Assembly: GCA_934351925.1 (NCBI GenBank)
Contig: CAKRJT010000001.1
Location: forward strand, 124,001 to 188,000
Source of the DNA: an uncultured Lachnospiraceae bacterium
GTDB taxonomy: Bacteria > Bacillota > Clostridia > Lachnospirales > Lachnospiraceae
Length of the DNA stretch: 64,000 nucleotides
Reading direction: 5' to 3'
The position numbers and the translations under genes were made by a program. Of the stretch, positions 27,739 through 33,707 are shown in pieces. Below the pieces are notes generated by a model. It was given only the letters and a program-made list of their open reading frames with translations. It did no database searches and was not told where the DNA came from. Positions within the stretch are counted from its first letter, which is position 1, and the number at the start of each line of letters is the position of its first letter.

Positions 27739-27757
27739 ATTCGCAATCCGCTTCGCT
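27739..27757. repeat. Dispersed 19-bp repeat, copy A
   Basis: 19 bp (ATTCGCAATCCGCTTCGCT) identical to 61978-61996. It sits 17 nt after a stop codon, as the other copy also sits next to a gene end. Probably a small repetitive element of this genome. Confidence 0.7.
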
Positions 27758-27842
27758 GCCTGCTAATATTAAATCGATGCCTCGCATCTCTTATATTTTA
27801 TAAATCAGCTTCTTTAAGCCACTCTTTTGCAATAATTATTAA

Positions 27843-27885
27843 CCCCGCAGTTCAGAGCTGAATATATGGCTCACAAACCGCGGGG
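27843..27885 (+). terminator. Hairpin after the DUF975 operon
   Basis: A 6-bp stem CCCCGC/GCGGGG is extended by GTT/AAC across a mismatch, around a 23-nt loop. The following sequence (TATCTATATTTAT) has only scattered Ts, so termination is tentative. Confidence 0.45.
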
Positions 27886-27912
27886 TATCTATATTTATCC
27901 GGTCATGTATTT

Positions 27913-28536
27913 TTATCTGTCAATGGTGTCCGCTGAATAATTCTCTTTTTCATCTGACAAATCCGCTATAATCTGCATGTCATCTGCTGTTTCCTTCTCT
28001 ATCGCCTTTTCTTCCATCACTTTTTCCCTATCTGCCGTTTTTCCATCCACCACTTCTTCCGTCGATTTTCTATCTGCCATTTTTCCGGCTTCAGCTTTTT
28101 CTTCCGCTGCGTTCTCCTGCCCTGCAGCCTCCTTCTCCACAAATCTATGCGTCATAATCCATCTGACCGCGTGATATATTCCGCGCACCGCGGCAAACAC
28201 GGCGAACATCACGATAAATCCCATGACGCCTAAAATTATATCGGCCAATTCCATGCTTCCCGTGTTGCTTATTTTCTGTCCTATCTCAATCGCAAATGTG
28301 ATGACAAGTATGAGTGTAAACACATAAATCCACGCAATCACCATAATATGTTTTTTCGATGCAAGCCACTTAAAGACCGGATACACGACAAAAATCATCG
28401 CCATGCCGAGCAGACCTATCACCAGAAAGTGTAAATCCTTATCCGAGAAATTGTACTCGAACTTGTCATTCAAATGCAGTATATAGTTATGTATCTTGGC
28501 TATTATTCTCATAATGCCATATAATGCTTGTGCCAT
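27913..28536 (-). CDS. Membrane protein with a charged repetitive tail
   Basis: 207 residues, not recognised. Three hydrophobic segments (about 37-55, 63-84 and 94-118) follow a short amphipathic N-terminus. From about residue 135 the protein is a Glu/Lys/Ala/Asp-rich low-complexity tail with degenerate repeats of the kind MADRKSTEE and KTADREKVMEE, probably a flexible or coiled cytoplasmic region. The ATG follows AGGGGATTATT. Confidence 0.65.
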   Translation of the reverse strand: MAQALYGIMRIIAKIHNYILHLNDKFEYNFSDKDLHFLVIGLLGMAMIFVVYPVFKWLASKKHIMVIAWIYVFTLILVITFAIEIGQKISNTGSMELADIILGVMGFIVMFAVFAAVRGIYHAVRWIMTHRFVEKEAAGQENAAEEKAEAGKMADRKSTEEVVDGKTADREKVMEEKAIEKETADDMQIIADLSDEKENYSADTIDR

Positions 28537-28647
28537 AATAATCCCCTTTTTTTAGTCTCTCCATAACATTTACAGGAAAATATTTTATCATAATGGAACT
28601 GATAATACAATCAAAAAAGAAGACATTCGTTTATTGCAGATACAATT

Positions 28648-28779
28648 TGTCCGTACTGTCAAAAACCGTTACGGTTAATAAATGGACCTTATGGCAAGTT
28701 CTATGGGTGTACCGGCTATCCCAACTGTAAATTCAAGAGGTTTCCTTTGCCGACTTATTTTGTTGATTTTAAAATTTAA
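28648..28779 (+). pseudogene. Fragment of a topoisomerase-type C4 zinc finger protein
   Basis: The plus strand encodes, in frame up to TAA at 28777, a complete Cys4 module: CPYC, then 16 residues, then GCTGYPNC. This is the signature of the C-terminal zinc finger of type IA topoisomerases, also found on restriction- and helicase-like proteins. No start codon or preceding domain is in frame, so it is the 3' remnant of a lost gene. Confidence 0.6.
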
Positions 28780-29182
28780 GGCTGTTATTATAATAGGTAA
28801 TTGCGAAACGTAGAAAGATAGTGAGCATAAAGCAGTCAATAACCTGAATTTAATAACTTTGAGGGAGCTTGGAATTACCCGTGGAACTGCAAAATGCAGT
28901 GTAAAACCGCCCGGTAACATTTGTCCGGCACCATACGGCTTACTTCTTGCATACCCATCTGTGTTGTAAGCAACGAACTTATAATTGGGTAAAACAACGA
29001 AGAATGCCCTCAAATGTGCATATCGGAGAATCCTATCCGTTTATTTCACTTACTGAATTATCCAATATTTTTTTCGTACTTTCAGCAAATATCTCAAGAT
29101 ATTTCGATATATTATCTATGATTATCTCTTTAGAGGTTTTATTTGGGTTCTGATGCTTAATTAGCCATGCTATGTGATCTAC
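28780..29182. other. Decayed accessory DNA without an intact gene
   Basis: About 400 bases between the zinc-finger fragment and the nucleotidyltransferase stop. Only short open frames occur, none with a credible ribosome binding site. Immediately after the nucleotidyltransferase stop, the same frame stays open on the minus strand to TAG near 29039 and reads like coding sequence (DHIAWLIKHQNPNKTSKEII), so this may be remnant coding DNA. Confidence 0.45.
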
Positions 29183-29935
29183 TCAAACATTAAATACTTT
29201 TTCCAAAAGACTTAACGCTGCATCCAATTCCATATCAAGCCCAATATTCTTCATATTGATACGTTCTTCCGGCATCCTTGCAACAAACTGTCTAACATCG
29301 TCCTTTACTGTCTCCGGTGTGTTAATTACCTCATCCGGATTTATTACATTCATCAAACGGAACACATCATTTTTATGCTTTTTGATATCTGCTGAATTCA
29401 CATGCTCACCTTCACTTTTTCGTCTACAAAGGTCTAGCCACGCTCTCATCTTAAATGGAATCAGATGCTCTGCTCCCAAAACACCCACACCATTCACCAC
29501 CTTTCTTCCGCTCATCATAAACTCGTAATAATCATCATTCAACATAATTGCTGAAAGGCTGGATACTTCATCTGAAATATGTAACGGAGTGATTACAATA
29601 TCACTCTCGTGTAACTGATACCCCGTATCTTTTGAGAACAGTTCTATCATTATCGGATAATTCGGATTCTGTGGTTCTGTAAATCTGTAAAAATGCAACT
29701 TCTCAGAACTTTTCCAACCACATCTATACGCACCATCCTTAATGAATTTCCATAATACTTCCCCAAATTCTTCAAATCTGTTTTCAATCAACAAAATCAT
29801 ATCAATGTCTCTGGTTGCTCTAAAGTCAAGGTTTGCTTTATTCATTAGAATATCACAGGCCGTACCTCCAATAATTGTGTAGCAATCCTCATACCCCTTA
29901 AACGCTTCTCTAAAAGCTTCAAATCCTATTACCAC
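29183..29935 (-). CDS. AbiEii-like nucleotidyltransferase, candidate toxin
   Basis: 250-residue protein with the nucleotidyltransferase core of AbiEii/MenT-type proteins: YTIIGGTACDILMNK, then DFRATRDIDMILLI with the paired catalytic Asp. A third acidic position may lie in PIMIELFSKD, and a helical C-terminal half follows. In AbiE systems such enzymes are the toxin; MenT toxins are known to modify tRNA ends. The GTG at 29935 has GGAGGA upstream and overlaps the 3' end of the preceding regulator by 7 bp, so translation is coupled. Toxic activity is inferred, not shown. An alternative is a non-toxic nucleotidyltransferase of an accessory island. Confidence 0.75.
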   Translation of the reverse strand: MVIGFEAFREAFKGYEDCYTIIGGTACDILMNKANLDFRATRDIDMILLIENRFEEFGEVLWKFIKDGAYRCGWKSSEKLHFYRFTEPQNPNYPIMIELFSKDTGYQLHESDIVITPLHISDEVSSLSAIMLNDDYYEFMMSGRKVVNGVGVLGAEHLIPFKMRAWLDLCRRKSEGEHVNSADIKKHKNDVFRLMNVINPDEVINTPETVKDDVRQFVARMPEERINMKNIGLDMELDAALSLLEKVFNV

Positions 29936-30888
29936 TCGTATTCCTCCATTATCTCTTCAATCTGCATTTCCACTCGTTCATCTTCCACATCCTTAAGGCT
30001 TTGCACCAATGACACGATATCTACCATTTCATCAGATATATACACCGACGGATTATATTTCCATAATTCGATTTCAATATAATCATTATCAGTCATCAGT
30101 TTAGGCTCTACAATAGCCTCCTGTGGTATATTCTTCACCAGCTTTTTATCCATAGCAAAAACCGTACATTTCGGATAATTCAACATACTCTTTTTCGCCA
30201 ATGCTGTTTCTCCTGCAAAAGGTAAATCCATGTCAAAATACTTAAGACTCACATAAATTTTCTTCTGAACCGGTGACTGTAAATATTCACTTGAAAGCTG
30301 ATACAGTTCCTTTCCAGTCGCTACAGATTTGATTACCTTACTTGTTCCTTCTTTTCGGCTTTCCACCAGACCAAGTTCCTGTAATTCCTGTACAGCCCTA
30401 CTAACATTCATGGCAGACATATTAAGGTATTCTGCTATCTTTGACTGGCTCTTTTCTTCGTGCTTCTTCTGATAAATGAAATATAAAAGCAAAAACTGTG
30501 CTGCGGCAGATATTTTTTCAACTTTTTCTCTCTTGCCTGCACAGAATTCTTTCAGGCTCATTCCTAATTCCGGTACAAAAATCTGCGAATTGGGTACAAT
30601 GAATGGTATTCCGTTTTTGACCAATGCATTTCTCTGATAAGTAGAAACCACATCCAGCCACAATATAACTGACATTTCAGCATATTTTTCAATTTCCTGC
30701 ATTTCTTTTTCAAAACTGGAAACATTAAAATTATCAGAGTTGTTCTTCATCAACACACTCTGCATATTTCCCATGGAAAGCACGAAATACTCTCGCTTAT
30801 TTCGCAGATAAAGCGGCAGTTTACTCTTACCATCCCAATTTTCAATTTTGACGCTTATCCCAAATATCTCAGCCAAATATTTTTTCAT
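29929..30888 (-). CDS. Winged-helix regulator paired with the nucleotidyltransferase
   Basis: About 319 residues. A winged helix-turn-helix of MarR type lies near residues 145-200 (SQSKIAEYLNMSAMNVSRAV, then QELQELGLVESR). It is flanked by an N-terminal region of about 130 residues and a C-terminal domain of about 120, neither of which I recognise. Position and 7-bp overlap with the nucleotidyltransferase match the antitoxin AbiEi, but the winged helix is internal rather than N-terminal. The ATG at 30888 with AAAAGGTG upstream is preferred to 30906. An inverted repeat inside its promoter suggests autorepression. The acidic C-terminus (EMQIEEIMEEYEW) is notable. Confidence 0.72.
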   Translation of the reverse strand: MKKYLAEIFGISVKIENWDGKSKLPLYLRNKREYFVLSMGNMQSVLMKNNSDNFNVSSFEKEMQEIEKYAEMSVILWLDVVSTYQRNALVKNGIPFIVPNSQIFVPELGMSLKEFCAGKREKVEKISAAAQFLLLYFIYQKKHEEKSQSKIAEYLNMSAMNVSRAVQELQELGLVESRKEGTSKVIKSVATGKELYQLSSEYLQSPVQKKIYVSLKYFDMDLPFAGETALAKKSMLNYPKCTVFAMDKKLVKNIPQEAIVEPKLMTDNDYIEIELWKYNPSVYISDEMVDIVSLVQSLKDVEDERVEMQIEEIMEEYEW

Positions 30889-30915
30889 AAGAACACCTTT
30901 TAACATTTTTATTTT

Positions 30916-30944
30916 ATTCTAACATATATTTTGTTAGTATTCAA
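30916..30944 (-). promoter_or_regulatory. Promoter and operator of the AbiE-like pair
   Basis: The minus strand has TTGAAT (30944-30939), a 17-nt spacer and TAGAAT (30921-30916). An inverted repeat CTAACA (30919-30924) with TGTTAG (30932-30937) spans the spacer and -10 box, ideally placed for a repressor. Confidence 0.7.
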
Positions 30945-30978
30945 TTTTTTTGTTAAAATAATATTTTTATTATTCCTC

Positions 30979-31104
30979 TTAATCCTCAAACTCATACATC
31001 TGCGAATACAAACCCCGTATCTGCATCTGACTTATCTTATAGTTCGCAAGCATCTCTGACGTTTCCTCCTTCGTCATCTTCTGCATAAGTTTTCTTATCC
31101 ATTT
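30979..31104 (-). pseudogene. 3' fragment of an unidentified gene
   Basis: The last about 40 codons of a minus-strand frame read like real protein (KMTKEETSEMLANYKISQMQ, ending SQMYEFED and a stop). Farther upstream the frame is only the antisense of the integrase fragment. The fusion point near 31085-31105 is an apparent deletion or insertion junction. Parent gene not recognised. Confidence 0.45.
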
Positions 31105-31584
31105 GTTGATATGGTTCTTATAGGTATATACAGCGGCTGGCGTCCTCAGGAGCTTGCTATACTGCAAATAGCTGATGTTGATGTTAATACATGGACTTTC
31201 ACCGGTGGTCTTAAGACGGATGCCGGGCGAAACAGAACGGTTCCAATCCACCCGCGCATTCGTGAACTTGTTAAACGCAACTATGATAAAGCCATTTCCA
31301 TGAAAAGCAATTACCTCTTCAATGACGAAAATGGCCAACAAGGGACCTACCTCACTTATGATAAATACCGTGGACGCTTCAATAAAATTAATAAGCGCTT
31401 TGGCATGACTCACAAACCACATGATACACGCCACACCTTTATCACCTGGGCTAAAGCCGCGGGGGTTGATGAATACATATTGAAGCTGATAGTTGGGCAT
31501 GAGATTGACGATGTTACTGAAAAGGTATATACTCACAGAACCGCGGAGCAATTTCTGAATGAGATAATAAAAATTGATAAATAA
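31084..31584 (+). pseudogene. Tyrosine recombinase, 5'-truncated
   Basis: The catalytic domain of a phage-type integrase is complete: the first Arg in GIYSGWRPQELA, the HDTRHTF box, GHEIDDVTEKVYTH with the late His, and the nucleophile Tyr. In-frame coding similarity extends a few codons before the ATG at 31111 (FSYPFVDM), but a stop lies at 31057. The N-terminal core-binding domain is absent and the sequence runs into the tail of another gene. It is a remnant of a mobile element. Confidence 0.82.
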
Positions 31585-31588
31585 TATC

Positions 31589-31620
31589 AAAGAGCAGATG
31601 TGATATGGCATCTGCTCTTT
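31589..31620 (+). terminator. Terminator after the integrase fragment
   Basis: A perfect 12-bp stem (AAAGAGCAGATG with CATCTGCTCTTT) has an 8-nt loop, followed by GCATTAATTTTT. Confidence 0.8.
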
Positions 31621-31646
31621 GCATTAATTTTTCTACTCAATCAAAA

Positions 31647-31671
31647 AGCCCAAGGAAAAACCCCTTGGGCT
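31647..31671 (-). terminator. Terminator of the GGGtGRT operon
   Basis: On the minus strand a 9-bp stem AGCCCAAGG/CCTTGGGCT with a 7-nt loop is followed by TTTTGATTG. It is 109 nt past the GGGtGRT stop. Confidence 0.82.
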
Positions 31672-31681
31672 AAATAACATT

Positions 31682-31725
31682 TGTGTCTTGCATGTGTCTT
31701 GCGTGTGTCTTGTGTGTGTCTTACG
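31682..31725. repeat. Four tandem 11-bp repeats
   Basis: TGTGTCTTG followed by CA, CG or TG, and a last unit TGTGTCTTACG, in four head-to-tail copies. They lie between the integrase-fragment terminator and the GGGtGRT gene. The period is close to one helical turn. Function unknown; it may be an attachment-site arm region or a simple repeat. Confidence 0.8.
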
Positions 31726-31779
31726 CACTCATTTTGACACAATTCCATAAACACCCAAACCCTTATTTTAAAGGAAAAA

Positions 31780-32790
31780 CTAGAATCTGTTGTTATCAGC
31801 AGCTTCCTGAATAGCAACAGCCACAGCTACCGTAGCACCAACCATAGGGTTGTTACCCATACCGATAAGACCCATCATCTCAACGTGAGCAGGAACTGAT
31901 GAAGAACCGGCGAACTGAGCGTCAGAGTGCATACGTCCCATAGTATCTGTCATACCGTAGGAAGCAGGACCTGCTGCCATGTTATCCGGGTGAAGTGTAC
32001 GGCCTGTACCACCGCCTGAAGCAACTGAGAAGTACTTCTTGCCTGCCTCAATTCTCTCCTTCTTGTAAGTACCTGCAACAGGATGCTGGAATCTTGTAGG
32101 GTTAGTTGAGTTACCTGTGATGGATACGTCAACATTCTCCTTCCACATGATTGCAACGCCCTCTGTTACATCGTTAGCGCCGTAGCAGTTAACCTTAGCT
32201 CTAGGACCGTTGGAGTAGGACTTACGGAATACTTCCTTAACCTCTCCCGTGTGGTAGTTCATCTCTGTCTCAACGTATGTAAAGCCGTTGATTCTTGAGA
32301 TAATCTGTGCAGCGTCCTTGCCAAGTCCGTTAAGGATAACACGGAGTGGCTTCTGACGTACCTTGTTAGCATTGTTAGCGATACCAATAGCACCTTCAGC
32401 AGCAGCGAATGACTCGTGGCCTGCTAAGAAGCAGAAGCAGTCTGTCTCTTCCTCAAGTAACATCTTACCGAGGTTACCATGACCAAGACCAACCTTTCTC
32501 TGGTCTGCAACAGAGCCAGGAATACAGAAAGCCTGTAAGCCCTCACCGATTGCAGCAGCAGCCTCTGAAGCCTTGCGTGCGTTCTTCTTAATTGCGATTG
32601 CAGCACCTACAATGTAAGCCCAGCAAGCGTTCTCAAAACAAATTGGCTGTACGCCCTTGATCATGTTGTAAACATCAAGGCCGGCATCCTTAGTAATCTT
32701 CTCAGCTTCCTCGATAGAAGCGATTCCATAGCTATTTAAAACAGAATTGATCTTGTCAATTCTTCTTTCATATGATTCAAATAAAGCCAT
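31780..32790 (-). CDS. GGGtGRT protein
   Basis: 336-residue protein of the family named after its motif, here VASGGGTGRTLHPDN near residue 265. It is widespread in anaerobes, and its molecular function is not known to me. Other glycine-rich and conserved-looking stretches are LGHGNLGKMLLEEETDCFCF and ASYGMTDTMGRMHSDAQF. No membrane segment or signal peptide. It starts 16 nt after the NifU-like gene and is probably co-transcribed with it; the pairing is recurrent, which points to an Fe-S or metal-related role. The ATG has AGGAGGACAGTATA upstream. Confidence 0.9.
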   Translation of the reverse strand: MALFESYERRIDKINSVLNSYGIASIEEAEKITKDAGLDVYNMIKGVQPICFENACWAYIVGAAIAIKKNARKASEAAAAIGEGLQAFCIPGSVADQRKVGLGHGNLGKMLLEEETDCFCFLAGHESFAAAEGAIGIANNANKVRQKPLRVILNGLGKDAAQIISRINGFTYVETEMNYHTGEVKEVFRKSYSNGPRAKVNCYGANDVTEGVAIMWKENVDVSITGNSTNPTRFQHPVAGTYKKERIEAGKKYFSVASGGGTGRTLHPDNMAAGPASYGMTDTMGRMHSDAQFAGSSSVPAHVEMMGLIGMGNNPMVGATVAVAVAIQEAADNNRF

Positions 32791-32806
32791 TATACTGTCC
32801 TCCTGA

Positions 32807-33499
32807 TTATTCTACTCTTGGATCGATGATCTTTACTGCATCAGCAACTCTTCCGTACTGACCCTTAGCCTTCTCCCAAGCTGTGTTAGCATCGTCACCC
32901 TTCTTGATGAAGTCTGTCATCTTGCCAAGGCTTACGAACTGATAACCGATAATCTGACCCTCATCATCAAGAGCGATTCCTGTTACATAGCCCTCTGCCA
33001 TCTCAAGGTAACGAGGTCCCTTCTTAAGAGTACCGTACATTGTACCAACCTGTGAACGAAGACCCTTACCAAGATCCTCAAGGCCTGCTCCAACCGGAAG
33101 ACCTTCCTCAGAGAAAGCACTCTGTGTTCTACCGTAGATAATCTGTAATGCGAGCTCTCTCATAGCTGTGTTGATAGCGTCACATACAAGGTCTGTATTC
33201 ATAGCCTCTAATACTGTAAGGCCAGGTAAAATCTCAGCTGCCATAGCTGCTGAATGTGTCATGCCTGAGCATCCGATAGTCTCGACAAGAGCCTCCTGGA
33301 TGATACCCTCCTTAACATTAAGAGTAAGCTTGCAGGCACCCTGCTGTGGTGCACACCAGCCTACACCGTGTGTAAGACCGGAAATATCTGTAACCTGCTT
33401 ATTTCTTACCCATTTTCCTTCTGTAGGAACCGGCGCTGCGCCATGATGTACGCCCTGAGCGACTGTACACATCTTTTCTACTTCATGTGAATAAATCAT
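32807..33499 (-). CDS. NifU-like iron-sulfur scaffold protein
   Basis: About 230 residues. The NifU/IscU-like core has Cys residues in GVGWCAPQQGACKL and ETIGCSGMTHSAAMAAEI, the latter being the equivalent of the conserved scaffold Cys region, plus a Cys in LVCDAINTAM. A C-terminal extension of about 110 residues (from GRTQSAFSEE) is not part of canonical NifU. The frame is open to 33610, but the ATG at 33499 with AAAGGAG at ideal spacing is the likely start. It is paired with the GGGtGRT gene. Whether it assembles clusters or has another role is unknown. Confidence 0.83.
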   Translation of the reverse strand: MIYSHEVEKMCTVAQGVHHGAAPVPTEGKWVRNKQVTDISGLTHGVGWCAPQQGACKLTLNVKEGIIQEALVETIGCSGMTHSAAMAAEILPGLTVLEAMNTDLVCDAINTAMRELALQIIYGRTQSAFSEEGLPVGAGLEDLGKGLRSQVGTMYGTLKKGPRYLEMAEGYVTGIALDDEGQIIGYQFVSLGKMTDFIKKGDDANTAWEKAKGQYGRVADAVKIIDPRVE

Positions 33500-33581
33500 T
33501 GTAAAACTCCTTTCAGAATCAGATTCCATTTGCGAAGCTGTCTGTGTGGCGTGTCTGGCACCACTCTCCGCAATTACCTGT

Positions 33582-33610
33582 ATTTTCTCATATTTCGACA
33601 AAAATTTCAA
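33582..33610 (-). promoter_or_regulatory. Candidate promoter of the NifU-like/GGGtGRT operon
   Basis: TTGAAA (33610-33605), a 17-nt spacer and GAAAAT (33587-33582) on the minus strand. The -10 box is weak. Confidence 0.45.
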
Positions 33611-33673
33611 GTACTAAGTTGGTCATTAAGCAAAATATTGTTTTTTATTTAACAATTATTTCAGAACCATGCA

Positions 33674-33707
33674 TTACAATAAGAGTATTATAACCCTCTT
33701 ATTGTAA
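33674..33707 (-). terminator. Hairpin enclosing the beta-galactosidase stop codon
   Basis: A perfect 12-bp stem (TTACAATAAGAG with CTCTTATTGTAA) holds the gene's stop codon (33690-33688) in its 10-nt loop. No U-run follows, so it may protect the mRNA end rather than terminate. Confidence 0.5.

Noticed and set aside
28675..29013. A 112-codon minus-strand frame
   Set aside because: It is antisense to the zinc-finger remnant at its 3' end, and has no ribosome binding site or recognisable domain.
30979..31611. A 210-codon minus-strand frame over the integrase region
   Set aside because: Most of it is the antisense of the recombinase catalytic domain; only the last about 40 codons look like genuine protein and are reported as a fragment.
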